The notes: generated from the sequence alone by a model not told the origin. A stretch of 38,290 nucleotides of DNA from Castellaniella sp041675725 (GCF_041675725.1 NZ_JBAYTI010000030.1:1-38290); one strand, 5' to 3'. Positions 24,453-33,154 are shown, counted from the first letter of the stretch. Translations and numbers: made by a program.

Positions 24453-24803
24453 GAGAAACCCGCCTGTGGATAACTTTGTGAAAAACTGAGGTACAAAGCC
24501 TGCCGAATTAAAGTCAAGAACCGGGTCATTTGGGCCAAACGAACTAAATAACGATAAATATCGTTATAAAACAATAAGCTAACGAATCAATCAAGAATCC
24601 ATATCGTTCAATCCATGCAAACCCTGATACCGCCTGGATTGTGCATAAGCACAACAATGGGGCTGGATGCAGCCGGCCGTCTGGCGTGCATTTTCCCGCC
24701 TATGCACGAAGCAAACAGAGCCGGCCTCTTGCGCCGCAACAGAGCGCGGCGAGCCAGTTGACCGGTAGCCCGACCCCGGCGCGCGGCAGGCCCCAGGACA
24801 GGC
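24453..24803. promoter_or_regulatory. Gene-free region upstream of priA with DnaA-box-like sites and palindromes
   Basis: No convincing gene lies in these 351 bases. Next to priA are two tandem 9-mers in the priA direction: TTATCCACA (24473-24465, perfect DnaA box) and TTTTTCACA (24485-24477, relaxed match), 12 bp apart. TTGACT (24517-24512) is a possible priA -35. An AT-rich stretch (about 24536-24610) holds a 20-bp palindrome with 9-bp arms, ATAACGATA/TATCGTTAT (24548-24567), and two more AACGA/TCGTT copies at 24581-24585 and 24604-24608. A 16-bp palindrome TTGTGC-ATAA-GCACAA lies at 24639-24654. The rest, toward hemE, is GC-rich with nothing recognisable. DnaA control of priA is a possible role. 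Confidence 0.5.
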
Positions 24804-25868
24804 TCAGTGATAGGCCGGACTGGCCGTGCGCACGGCATCGACGAGTACCGAGACCGCTTCGGGCGGGGTGTGCTGCGAAATGCCGTGCCCCAGGTTGAAC
24901 ACATGCCCGCCCGCCCCCACGGCCCCGAAATCTGCCAGTATCCGGTTCACTTCGGCCCGAATGGCGGCTTCGCCGCCGAACAGCGCCATGGGGTCTAGAT
25001 TGCCCTGCAGGGCCACGGCGTCTGCCGTACGCCGGCGGGCCTGCGCGAGGTTGACGGTCCAGTCTACACCCAGCGCATCGGCCCCGCAGCGGGCGAGATC
25101 TTCGAGCCACAGCCCGCCCCCCTTGGTGAACACGATCGAGGGGATGCGCTGGCCTTCGTGCTCGCGCGGCAAGCCTGCCAGGATCTGTTGTATGTATTGC
25201 AATGAGAATGTCTGGAAAAGGCCATCGGCCAGCACCCCGCCCCAGCTGTCGAAGATCATGACGGCCTGGGCGCCCGCCCGGATCTGCTCGCGCAGGTAAG
25301 CCTGTACGGCCTGTGCGTTCAGGTCGAGGACCCGATGGAACAGGTCTGGGCGCTGGTACATGAGCGTCTTGACGCGACGGTAGTCGGTGCCGCCGCAGCC
25401 CTCGATCATGTAGCACGCCAGGGTGAACGGGCTGCCTGCAAAGCCGATCAGGGGCACGGCGCCATCGAGCTCGCGGCGCACCAGGCTGACGGCATCGAAG
25501 ACGTAGCGCAGGCGCGCCATGTCGGGCACCTGCAAGCTCTGTATGGCGGCTTCTGACTGCAGGGGACGATCGAACTGCGGGCCCTCGCCGGCCACGAAGC
25601 GCAAGCCCAGCCCCATGGCATCCGGAATGGTCAGGATGTCCGAAAACAGGATGGCGGCATCCAGCGCAAAACGCCGCAGTGGCTGCAGGGTGACTTCGCA
25701 GGCGAGTTCGGGGTTTTGCGCCAGAGCCATGAATGACCCGGCCTGCGCCCGTGTGCGGCGGTACTCTTCCAGATAGCGGCCGGCCTGCCGCATCATCCAC
25801 AAGGGCGTCCGGGGGGTCGGCTGGCGCAGCAAGGCGCGCAGGAAAAGATCATTCTTGAGCGGAGACAC
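24804..25868 (-). CDS. hemE: Uroporphyrinogen decarboxylase HemE
   Basis: This protein of 354 residues (same as E. coli) converts uroporphyrinogen III to coproporphyrinogen III in haem synthesis. Family motifs: LKNDLFLRALLRQP, PLWMMRQAGRYLEEY (substrate-site Arg residues), FSDILTIPDAMGLGL with the catalytic Asp region, GFAGSPFTLACYMIEG, FDSWGG, and FNLGHGI near the end. The GTG at 25868 is chosen because it gives the family length and N-terminus and has AGGA 8 bases upstream. Another in-frame GTG at 25898 would add ten residues. The gene stands between the priA upstream region and a Fis-type regulator gene. Confidence 0.95.
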   Translation of the reverse strand: MSPLKNDLFLRALLRQPTPRTPLWMMRQAGRYLEEYRRTRAQAGSFMALAQNPELACEVTLQPLRRFALDAAILFSDILTIPDAMGLGLRFVAGEGPQFDRPLQSEAAIQSLQVPDMARLRYVFDAVSLVRRELDGAVPLIGFAGSPFTLACYMIEGCGGTDYRRVKTLMYQRPDLFHRVLDLNAQAVQAYLREQIRAGAQAVMIFDSWGGVLADGLFQTFSLQYIQQILAGLPREHEGQRIPSIVFTKGGGLWLEDLARCGADALGVDWTVNLAQARRRTADAVALQGNLDPMALFGGEAAIRAEVNRILADFGAVGAGGHVFNLGHGISQHTPPEAVSVLVDAVRTASPAYH

Positions 25869-25967
25869 GTTGCAATCCTGTAGTGGGGCGAGGGCCACCG
25901 ATACGGTGGCCGCCCCGATTTTACCAGCCCGTGCGGGCAGCCCCGCCCCGACGGGCCCGCAGAGCCG

Positions 25968-26753
25968 TCAGGCGTCATTGCGATAGGGTGCGGGATCGAT
26001 GTCGTGCTTGCGCATCAGCGCCCAGAAGGCCCGCCGGTGCTTTTGCGCCATGCGGGCCGCCATGGTGACGTTGCCGCTGTGCCGGCCCAGCGCCGCACAG
26101 ATGTAGGCCCGTTCGAAGCGGGCGATGATGCGCCCCTTGGCCGCCCTGAACGATTCGTGCGAGGTGGCGCGCTGCATGGCGAGCGCCACCGCATAGGCTT
26201 CGAGTTCGCTGCCTGAGCGCTCTAGGATGGATGCGCACAGGTCGGCTTCTGTGGTGGGACGCGGGGCGCCACCCGCCGGCGTACGCAGGGCCAGCCCCGG
26301 TACGCCGTAGACCGGGTCTTTTTCGGCGATGCCCAGGGGGCTGAGCCGGCGCAAGGCCTGTTCGACCCGGGCGCGCAGCTCTTCGGGGCAGAATGGCGGG
26401 CGGGTAAAATCGCTTACCCCGAGGGTGAGCAGGTCGCGCACTGCCTGGGCGCGCAGATCGGCCGCATAGACCAGGACGACGGCCGGCAGGCGCCCGGCAC
26501 AGCTGGCAAACGCGGTGCGCCACACCCCCAGGCTGCTTTCATCCACGTGAACCAGGGCCGCATCATAGCGGCCATGGGCCAGGGCCGGGTGCGCCAGGCG
26601 GGCTTCGGCCCGCACATGGCCAGGCTGGCCGGGGGTATCTTGGACAGGCAGCGGGTGCAGCACCAGACGGCCGCCGGTATGGATGCCGCTGCAGGCGTGG
26701 ATCCAGGGATCCTGCCCAAGAGCCAGCAGGGCACAGTCGAGTCGCTCGCGCAT
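25968..26753 (-). CDS. Fis-type HTH regulator with degenerate receiver-like domain
   Basis: This protein of 261 residues has two recognisable parts. Residues about 60-140 resemble a response-regulator receiver (DAALVHVDES, then PAVVLVYAADLRAQAVRDLL, then GVSDFTRPPFCPEELRARVE). The conserved Lys appears replaced by Arg, and the N-terminal acidic pair is not evident, so normal phosphorylation is doubtful. Residues about 205-257 form a Fis-type helix-turn-helix (FERAYICAALGRHSGNVTMA, then ARMAQKHRRAFWALMRKH), as at the end of NtrC-family activators. The central AAA+ domain of that family is absent, so it should not activate sigma-54 promoters. AAGGAG sits 8 bases before the ATG. Targets are unknown. 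Confidence 0.8.
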   Translation of the reverse strand: MRERLDCALLALGQDPWIHACSGIHTGGRLVLHPLPVQDTPGQPGHVRAEARLAHPALAHGRYDAALVHVDESSLGVWRTAFASCAGRLPAVVLVYAADLRAQAVRDLLTLGVSDFTRPPFCPEELRARVEQALRRLSPLGIAEKDPVYGVPGLALRTPAGGAPRPTTEADLCASILERSGSELEAYAVALAMQRATSHESFRAAKGRIIARFERAYICAALGRHSGNVTMAARMAQKHRRAFWALMRKHDIDPAPYRNDA

Positions 26754-26822
26754 GATGGGGTCTCCTTGTGTCGGGCCCCCAGAATAGCCAGCCCATTGGC
26801 CTCGTCACAGTCGCAAAGATAC

Positions 26823-26840
26823 TTCAGGGATAACCCTGAA
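26823..26840. promoter_or_regulatory. 18-bp palindrome upstream of the Fis-type gene
   Basis: TTCAGGG-ATAA-CCCTGAA is a perfect palindrome with 7-bp arms, 70 bases before the Fis-type start codon and just after the antiporter stop. A TATCTT (26821-26816) next to it could be a -10 reading toward the Fis-type gene, which would put the palindrome in the -10/-35 spacer. Its AGGG-N4-CCCT core is the same as that of the palindromes at 19847-19884. Confidence 0.5.
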
Positions 26841-26859
26841 CACCCCGCGGAACGTCGCC

Positions 26860-28692
26860 TCAGGCCGCCTGATCGGCCGCAGGGACGGGGGTTTCGCCAG
26901 CAGGGATGGACAAGCCGATGATCACCCAGCCAGCCCCTGGCTGCAAGGCCTGATCCAGCGTGAAGGGGCGCACGTACCCCTTGGGATCGATGGCAAACAA
27001 TGGCCGGATGGCGCCTGTCTCGCTGCCCTTGCAATATTGTTCGAAATCGAACGCCTCGGACAGCCGGGTGGCCTTGATCTGCGCCCCGGCCGCCAGGTGA
27101 GCCATCAACGTCCAGTAGCCCAGGTCCGGGGCGAACAGGGTACGGCCGCGATATTCCGGCGTCAGTACGTGCTTGTCGGCGAGGTCCGGGCCGCGGCTGT
27201 CCGGCAGGCTGAAGACCCGCTTCTTGCCGTACTCGTCGCGCCCCCGCGCGGCGATCAGCTGATTGCCGTGGTTGCTCGCGCCCAGCGCCAACAACCGGCC
27301 CAGCCCGGTGGTATCCAGGTTGTATCGGGCGTGCTCCGACACCGGCGTGCCGTAGTAGGTGGGCAAGCCCAGCATGCGGGCCTTGGACAAGCTGTACCAG
27401 TCGCTGTCGCACAGGCGCACCGGCACCCCGTGCTCGTGCAACGCAAGACCGATCGCGCGCGCCACGGGATTGGCGCCGGCTATCAGGAAACCGACCCGAT
27501 CGGGCTCGGCCACCTTGAGCAGCCGGGCCATCGGCCGGGCCGTCAGACTTTGCCAGATGACGGTGACGATGATCAACAGGAACGTCATGGGCAGCAGCCG
27601 GTCGCCATAGGGCACCGAAATGACCTCGAGACGCAGGGCGAACAGGGCCGACACCGCCGCGGCCACGATCCCGCGCGGCGCAATCCAGGCCAGCAGGGCC
27701 CGCTCGCGCCAGTTGAGCGGCGAGCCCCAGGTCGAGAACGCCACCTTCAGGGGCCGGCCCACCCAGAGCATGACCGCCAGCACCCCCAGCGCCGGCCAGC
27801 CCAGTTCGATCAGCCGTTCTGGCGCCACGCGAGCGGCCAGCAGGATGAACACGGCCGACAACAGAATCTGGCTGAGCGTTTCCTTGAATTCGAGGATGTC
27901 ATCGAGCGGAATCCCAGGCCGATTGGCCAGCCAGATCCCCATGATGGTGACCGTCAGCAGGCCCGACTCGTGCTGCAGCAGGTTGGATACGGAGAAAGCC
28001 GCAAAGACGCAGGCCAGAACCGTCAGGTTCAAAAGTGCGTCCGGCACCCAGCCCTTGCGCAACAATATACCCAGCAACCACCCTGCCAGGACCCCCAGCA
28101 CCAGGCCCACCGCCAGGGTGGTGCCGAAATCCCACAAGGCGAAGCCCCAATCCTGGGTCATGCGCAAGGCCACCACCAGGTCATAGGCCAGCACGGCGAG
28201 CAGGGCGCCGATCGGGTCGATCAGGATGCCTTCCCAGCGCAACGCATGCGCCACGGGTGCCACGGGTCGAACCGTGCGCAGAAGCGGGGCGATCACCGTC
28301 GGCCCGGTCACGACCGTGATCGCTCCGAACAGAATCGCCAGATCGACCGGAAAATCCAGAAAAAAATGAACGGCCCAGGCCGCTACGGCCCAGCTGATCA
28401 ACGTGCCCGCCCCGACCAGGCGCCGCACGACGCGGCGCAGGCCGCGCAGCTGATGGAACTGCAGTGTCAGGCTGCCCTCGAAGAGGATGACCGCCACCGA
28501 CAGAGACACCAGGGGAAACAACAAGTCGCCAAACAGCGCATCGGGGTCGAGCCAACCCGCCACCGGCCCCACCGCAATACCCGCAAGCAACAAAAGCAGA
28601 ATGGCGGGCACCCGCGCACGCCAGGCCAGCCACTGGGCCGCCATCGCCAGCACACCAATGCCGGCAAGCATGAATTCAGGATGGTCGATCAT
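26860..28692 (-). CDS. CPA-type sodium (or potassium)/proton antiporter with TrkA-N-like domain
   Basis: This protein of 610 residues has an antiporter domain of about twelve membrane segments (1-400) and a cytoplasmic nucleotide-binding-like domain (about 415-530, starting VGFLIAGANPVARAIGLALH as in TrkA-N/RCK folds), plus a final segment of about 80 residues. Antiporter motifs are ITVVTGPTVIAPLLRTVRP and WEGILIDPIGALLAVL; the latter carries the Asp of the ion site in the form IDP. This combination is typical of CPA1 proteins with a regulatory RCK-type tail. The transported cation cannot be told from sequence. The start at 28692 lies 17 bases inside the ClC gene; a later Met at 28671 would remove the overlap. 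Confidence 0.88.
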   Translation of the reverse strand: MIDHPEFMLAGIGVLAMAAQWLAWRARVPAILLLLLAGIAVGPVAGWLDPDALFGDLLFPLVSLSVAVILFEGSLTLQFHQLRGLRRVVRRLVGAGTLISWAVAAWAVHFFLDFPVDLAILFGAITVVTGPTVIAPLLRTVRPVAPVAHALRWEGILIDPIGALLAVLAYDLVVALRMTQDWGFALWDFGTTLAVGLVLGVLAGWLLGILLRKGWVPDALLNLTVLACVFAAFSVSNLLQHESGLLTVTIMGIWLANRPGIPLDDILEFKETLSQILLSAVFILLAARVAPERLIELGWPALGVLAVMLWVGRPLKVAFSTWGSPLNWRERALLAWIAPRGIVAAAVSALFALRLEVISVPYGDRLLPMTFLLIIVTVIWQSLTARPMARLLKVAEPDRVGFLIAGANPVARAIGLALHEHGVPVRLCDSDWYSLSKARMLGLPTYYGTPVSEHARYNLDTTGLGRLLALGASNHGNQLIAARGRDEYGKKRVFSLPDSRGPDLADKHVLTPEYRGRTLFAPDLGYWTLMAHLAAGAQIKATRLSEAFDFEQYCKGSETGAIRPLFAIDPKGYVRPFTLDQALQPGAGWVIIGLSIPAGETPVPAADQAA

Positions 28693-30115
28693 CGGATTGC
28701 TGGTTGGGTTCGGTGAGTTTTTCCGGGTGGGGGCTGGACGGGCGCGCACGCCATACGGATCGCCAGCCGTGCACCTGCCACTGCCGCCAGGCCCGCACGA
28801 GCCCCGAGGACAGGTGGATCTTTTCCTGCCCGACTGGAATGTCGCTGCGCACGCGCAGCCAGGACGACTTGGCGTGGCCCACCCGCTGGTCTGGATAGAC
28901 GCTGCGGTGGCCGATGATCAGGTAGGCCGCGATGGCGGCACCCGCTGCATACAGGGTGCCAACCTCGGCGCCAAAGAGCTCGACCCCCATGAGAATGGCG
29001 GCCAGAGGCGTATTGGAACACGCCGCGACCACCGACACCAGCCCCACGGCGGCGCCCAGGGCGGGATCGATGCCCAGCAGCAGCGCCAGGCTGTTGCCGG
29101 CCAGCGCGCCGATGACGAATTGCGGCGTGACGATGCCACCGTAGAAGCCCGAACCGAGCGTGATGGCCACCAACAGCGTCTTCCAGAAAAATCCGCTGCC
29201 CGGGACGGCATCCCCGGCCAGCGCCTGGTCCATGAGGGGCAGGCTCAGCCCCAGGTAGTCCGTCGGCACCTGCAACGTCACCAGCAGGGCCAACACCAGC
29301 CCGCCGGCGAGCGGCATGAGCGGCGGCCAGATCGACCAGCGCACTTGCACGCGCAGGCAGAGCCGGCGCACCGCCTGCACCATGTCGACGAAAAGCCAGG
29401 ACACCAGCCCGCACAGGATGCCGATCAACAAGATGCGCAAGAACAACGTTTCGGAAAAAGGGGACCAGACGGCCAGCGTGTAATCTTCGTAGGGGATGCC
29501 CAGCGCCTTGCTCACCTGGTAGGACGTCACGCCGGCGATCAGTGCAGGGAACAGGAAATCGTGGCGCACCCGTCCGATCACCAGCATCTCGACCCCATAA
29601 ATGGCCCCGCCGATGGGCGTACCGAACACGCTGGCGAACCCGGCGCTGACGCCACACGCCACGATGCGGTGGCGCAGCTCGGTGTTCAGCCGGAAAACCT
29701 GCCCCAGCCAGGATCCCAGGGTGGCCCCCAGATGCGAGCATGGCCCTTCCTTGCCGGCCGACCCGCCGCTGGCCAGCGTGATGATCGCCGCCACCGGCTT
29801 GATCCAGAGGATGCGCCAGGGCATGCGGCCGCCTTGCTCGTTGACGGCGGCGAAGAGCGAGTCGCGCAGGCCGCACGCCTGCTGGTAACGCAAGCTGCGA
29901 CCCATGAGCAGGCCATTGGCCAGGCCCGCTACCGGCAGCAGCAGCCAATAGGCCCACAGGGGCATGGACTGCGTCCGGTCTGTCATGAAGAACAGGGCAT
30001 GCAGAAAAATGCTGGCCCCGACCCCGACCACCAGACCGGTGAGCGAGGCCAGTATCAGCCATTGCACCACCGTGGCCAACATGACAGCTGGCTCGAGAAG
30101 ATCGATGCGGGGCAT
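28676..30115 (-). CDS. ClC-family chloride transporter/channel
   Basis: This protein of 479 residues has the ClC pattern of many membrane helices. The selectivity-filter motifs are GGSAGKEGPCSHLGA (K for the usual R; the gating Glu is kept), GTPIGGAIYGVEM, and GFYGGIVTPQFVIGA (the GIFAP position). An intact gating Glu is compatible with either a channel or a Cl-/H+ exchanger. The final 60 residues are hydrophilic, without CBS domains. The start at 30115 (MPRIDLLEP) is chosen because the sequence upstream (open to 30313) is not membrane-like and runs into the divergent gene. The antiporter gene overlaps its 3' end by 17 bp, so the two are probably translated together. Confidence 0.9.
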   Translation of the reverse strand: MPRIDLLEPAVMLATVVQWLILASLTGLVVGVGASIFLHALFFMTDRTQSMPLWAYWLLLPVAGLANGLLMGRSLRYQQACGLRDSLFAAVNEQGGRMPWRILWIKPVAAIITLASGGSAGKEGPCSHLGATLGSWLGQVFRLNTELRHRIVACGVSAGFASVFGTPIGGAIYGVEMLVIGRVRHDFLFPALIAGVTSYQVSKALGIPYEDYTLAVWSPFSETLFLRILLIGILCGLVSWLFVDMVQAVRRLCLRVQVRWSIWPPLMPLAGGLVLALLVTLQVPTDYLGLSLPLMDQALAGDAVPGSGFFWKTLLVAITLGSGFYGGIVTPQFVIGALAGNSLALLLGIDPALGAAVGLVSVVAACSNTPLAAILMGVELFGAEVGTLYAAGAAIAAYLIIGHRSVYPDQRVGHAKSSWLRVRSDIPVGQEKIHLSSGLVRAWRQWQVHGWRSVWRARPSSPHPEKLTEPNQQSDDRPS

Positions 30116-30269
30116 GAGAAAGTATAGCTCAGGGTGATGACCCGCTGCGCGGCCCTGCCGACGGACGGGGGCGTGACCGTGACCCTGCCGCCCCCCCTGT
30201 GAAGCACCGCGCTGAAACTCGGTATCATCATTCATTTGTCGCGTTTGATTCGTCCTGCGTAGCGTCTGC

Positions 30270-31682
30270 ATGAGGCACACTGCCACCGGCACGCCAGACC
30301 CCGGTCCGGCCACTCACCCCGTATTCGCCTACTGGCTGGCAGAGGCGATCCGCCTGCGCGAGGCCTATCAGGGTCCGCTCGATGACGCACAGGCCAATCG
30401 GATGGCCTGCGAGCGGGCCGATGACCTGCCAGGCCGCATCCTGTGGCGAGCCGGCCGGCTGGCGGCCGACAGCGGCCTGCAACAGCACGTGCAACACTGG
30501 GCGCACAGCGCCCGCTGGGCGGCCATCCTGCTGCTGGCCGCCGCCTGTCTCGCCGGGGCGGGCACGGCCGGCACCGTGCTGGCCCAGCAAGACGGCCGCA
30601 TCAACCTGGCCCTGGCCCTGACCGGTCTGCTGGGCCTGCACCTGCTGACCTTCACCCTGTGGCTGCTCAGCCGGCTGCCCGGCCTCTCGGGCGGGCGCGG
30701 GCTCGCCTCGCTGTGGCTCTGGCTGACCCGCCGGCTGGCCCGCGGCCCGGATGCAACGCTGGCCGGCCAGGCGCTGCTCTCGCTGTTGAGCCGGGCGCGC
30801 GCGACCCAGGCGGCGATGGGCCTGGTCAGCCATGCGCTCTGGTCGGCCGGATTTCTGGGCATGCTGCCTACGCTGGTGCTGCTGCTGAGCACGCGCCAGT
30901 ACCGGTTCCACTGGGAAACCACGCTGCTGCCTCCCCAGGCCTTCACCCACCTGACCCACTGGCTCGGCTGGCTGCCGGGCCGCTTCGGATTTCCGTTACC
31001 GCCCGATGCCGGCATCGCCGCCAGCCTCAACGAACCCGCCCTGTCTCCGGCCGTACAGGCCGACTGGTCGCTCTGGCTGATCGGCTGCATCCTGGCGTGG
31101 GGCCTGCTGCCCCGCGTACTGGCGCTTGCAGCCTGCGCCATCGAATGGCGCCACCGTCTGGCGCGTCTGCGCATCGATCCGGCCCTGCCCGGGTGGATCG
31201 ACCTGCGCGAACGTCTGGCCCCCCGCCATGATTCCCTGGGCACCGACCAGCCCGCACCGGCGCAGATCCAGCGCATGGCGTCGGCCGAACCGCAGCCCGG
31301 GCCTCTCAGCGGGCGTACGGCCATTCTGGCGCACGAGCTCGGGCCCGATCTCGACTGGCCGCCACCCGACCTGCCAGCCCACGTACAAGACCTCGGCCGC
31401 AGTGATGGCCGGAGCGATCGACAACGTCTGCGGGCGCAGCTGGATCCGCCGCCGGCCCGACTGCTGCTCGCCTGCGATGCCCGCCTGACACCCGACCGCG
31501 GCACGTTGCGCTGGTTCGAGGAACTTCACACGCTGTGCCCAGGCATGCGGGTCGCCTGCCTGGGCGGTGATGCCGGCGCACGCCTCGCGATCTGGCAGCA
31601 TGCGCTGGCCGAGCGCGGCATCCCGGTCGTGGCGGACGCATCGGGCGGGTTCAGGACGCCGGAGGGTTCACGCCATGGCTGA
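30270..31682 (+). CDS. DUF2868 membrane protein
   Basis: This protein of 470 residues has a soluble N-terminus, two hydrophobic segments near 82-103 and 112-134, two more near 185-205 and 260-285, and a large soluble C-terminal half. The N-terminus (VFAYWLAEAIRLREA) and the segment pattern match the DUF2868 family, which in betaproteobacteria is found next to a DUF3482 GTPase gene, as here. Function is unknown. The stop overlaps the next gene by 8 bp. The 154-bp gap to the divergent ClC gene holds a possible -10 TATCAT (30223-30228) but no clear -35, and there is no good Shine-Dalgarno sequence before the ATG. Confidence 0.82.
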   Translation: MRHTATGTPDPGPATHPVFAYWLAEAIRLREAYQGPLDDAQANRMACERADDLPGRILWRAGRLAADSGLQQHVQHWAHSARWAAILLLAAACLAGAGTAGTVLAQQDGRINLALALTGLLGLHLLTFTLWLLSRLPGLSGGRGLASLWLWLTRRLARGPDATLAGQALLSLLSRARATQAAMGLVSHALWSAGFLGMLPTLVLLLSTRQYRFHWETTLLPPQAFTHLTHWLGWLPGRFGFPLPPDAGIAASLNEPALSPAVQADWSLWLIGCILAWGLLPRVLALAACAIEWRHRLARLRIDPALPGWIDLRERLAPRHDSLGTDQPAPAQIQRMASAEPQPGPLSGRTAILAHELGPDLDWPPPDLPAHVQDLGRSDGRSDRQRLRAQLDPPPARLLLACDARLTPDRGTLRWFEELHTLCPGMRVACLGGDAGARLAIWQHALAERGIPVVADASGGFRTPEGSRHG

Positions 31683-33129
31683 GCACGCCAAAGCCGTGGA
31701 CTTGGCCGTGGTCGGCCACACCAATACGGGCAAGACGTCGCTGCTGCGCACCTTGTTGCGCGACGAGCACTTCGGCGCGGTGGCCGACCAGCCAGGCACT
31801 ACGCGCCAGGTCGAAAGCGCCCGGTTGCTGGACGCGCACGGGCGCGCCCTGCTGATTCTGCGGGATACCCCCGGCCTGGAAGACGCCATGGGCACACTGG
31901 ACCATCTGGACACGCTGCCCGCATCCGGCTCGCGGCCAGACGGCCCCGAGCGCATTCGCACCCTGCTCGACAGCCCCGCAGCCCAAAACCGGTTCGAACA
32001 GGAATGCCGTGTCCTGAAGGCCGTTCTGCAGGCCGATGCCGCACTGTACGTCATCGATGCCCGGGACCCCGTGCTGCCCAAGCACCGCGATGAACTGGCC
32101 CTGCTGGCCATGTGCGGCCGCCCCATTCTGCCCGTACTCAATTTCACGCACGCGGCCCAGGCAGACCCGGCTGCCTGGCGCACCGCGCTGGCGCGCCAGG
32201 GCCTGCATGTCAGCGTGGATTTCGATACCGTGGTGCCGCCCGTGGACGGTGAAATGCGCCTGCTGCAGCGCCTGGCGCTGCTGCTCGAGCGCCATGCCCC
32301 CGCCCTGCAGCGCCTGCAGGACCACCTGCAGGCAGAACGCGTCGAACGCAGGCGGGATGCCGTGCGCCTGATTGCGGAGCTGCTGGTGGACGCCGCGGCC
32401 CTGCGCCTGTCCTGTGTGGACGAACCCACGGCCGTGGCCGCCACCGCCCGCGCACTGCGCGCACGCATCCGGGCGCGGGAACAGCGCTGCGTCGAGGCCA
32501 TGCTCAAGCGCTACCGTTTCAGCGCCGCGGTCTTTCCGCAGCACACCCTGCCGCTCGAAGGCGAGCGTTGGGGGATGGACCTGTTCCATCCACAGGCCCT
32601 GCGCCAGTTTGGCATACACGTCGGCAAAGGCATGGCCACCGGAGCCGTGGCCGGGGCCACGGTCGACGTCCTGACGGGCGGCCTGAGTCTCGGGGCCGCC
32701 ACCCTGTTGGGCGCGGCCCTGGGTGGAACCTGGCAAGGCGCCGGACAATGGGGCCGGCGGTTGATGTCCAGGCTCTCGGGGCGACGCGAAATGACGCTGG
32801 ACGACCCCGTGCTGCAACTGCTGGGCATCCGGCAACTGGCTTTGCTGCGCGCACTGGAACAGCGTGGCCATGCCGCCAGCCAGACCATCGCACCAGACAC
32901 GGTGTCTGCTACAGGCGCTGCGGCGGGGCCGGCAACCCCCGACGGCCGGGCCGATTCAGTGCCCCCTGCCCAGGCGCTGCCGCCGCCCGTTCAGGACCTG
33001 CTGAAAGAAGCCCGCAGCCAACCCGCCTGGTGCGCGATCGAAGGCCCGGCCGAACCAGACGAGCGGCGCGACGCCGTGATCGCCGCGCTGGCCGATGCAT
33101 TGCAGGCGACCCTGCAGGCGGCGGCGTGA
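31675..33129 (+). CDS. DUF3482 GTPase
   Basis: This protein of 484 residues starts with a TRAFAC-type GTPase domain: G1 GHTNTGKTS (14-22), G2 GTTRQVE (41-47), G3 DTPGLED (64-70). The G4 position reads NFTH (156-159) instead of NKxD, so guanine specificity may be changed. A helical middle follows, then a glycine-zipper-like stretch (about 320-365: GKGMATGAVAGATVDV and GGLSLGAATLLGAALGG) that could insert in or bind a membrane. The C-terminus is variable and Pro/Ala-rich. The DUF3482 assignment comes from domain order and pairing with DUF2868. The ATG at 31675 lies inside the end of DUF2868, so coupling is likely. The physiological role is unknown. Confidence 0.85.
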   Translation: MAEHAKAVDLAVVGHTNTGKTSLLRTLLRDEHFGAVADQPGTTRQVESARLLDAHGRALLILRDTPGLEDAMGTLDHLDTLPASGSRPDGPERIRTLLDSPAAQNRFEQECRVLKAVLQADAALYVIDARDPVLPKHRDELALLAMCGRPILPVLNFTHAAQADPAAWRTALARQGLHVSVDFDTVVPPVDGEMRLLQRLALLLERHAPALQRLQDHLQAERVERRRDAVRLIAELLVDAAALRLSCVDEPTAVAATARALRARIRAREQRCVEAMLKRYRFSAAVFPQHTLPLEGERWGMDLFHPQALRQFGIHVGKGMATGAVAGATVDVLTGGLSLGAATLLGAALGGTWQGAGQWGRRLMSRLSGRREMTLDDPVLQLLGIRQLALLRALEQRGHAASQTIAPDTVSATGAAAGPATPDGRADSVPPAQALPPPVQDLLKEARSQPAWCAIEGPAEPDERRDAVIAALADALQATLQAAA

Positions 33130-33154
33130 TCAGGCGCCGCATTCGCAGGCCCCT

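Noticed and set aside
24453..24803. Chromosomal replication origin
   Set aside because: Only two DnaA-like 9-mers and a modest AT-rich stretch are visible, and dnaA/dnaN are absent. It is reported as a regulatory region instead.
24641..24898. 85-codon plus-strand frame after the AT-rich region
   Set aside because: No ribosome site, no domain, and it runs into the hemE 3' end; likely chance.
27037..28716. 559-codon plus-strand frame opposite the antiporter
   Set aside because: It is Gln/Arg/His-rich with no hydrophobic or domain pattern, typical of an antisense frame of a membrane protein gene.
28487..30127. 546-codon plus-strand frame opposite ClC
   Set aside because: Same reasoning; the minus strand encodes a clear ClC protein.
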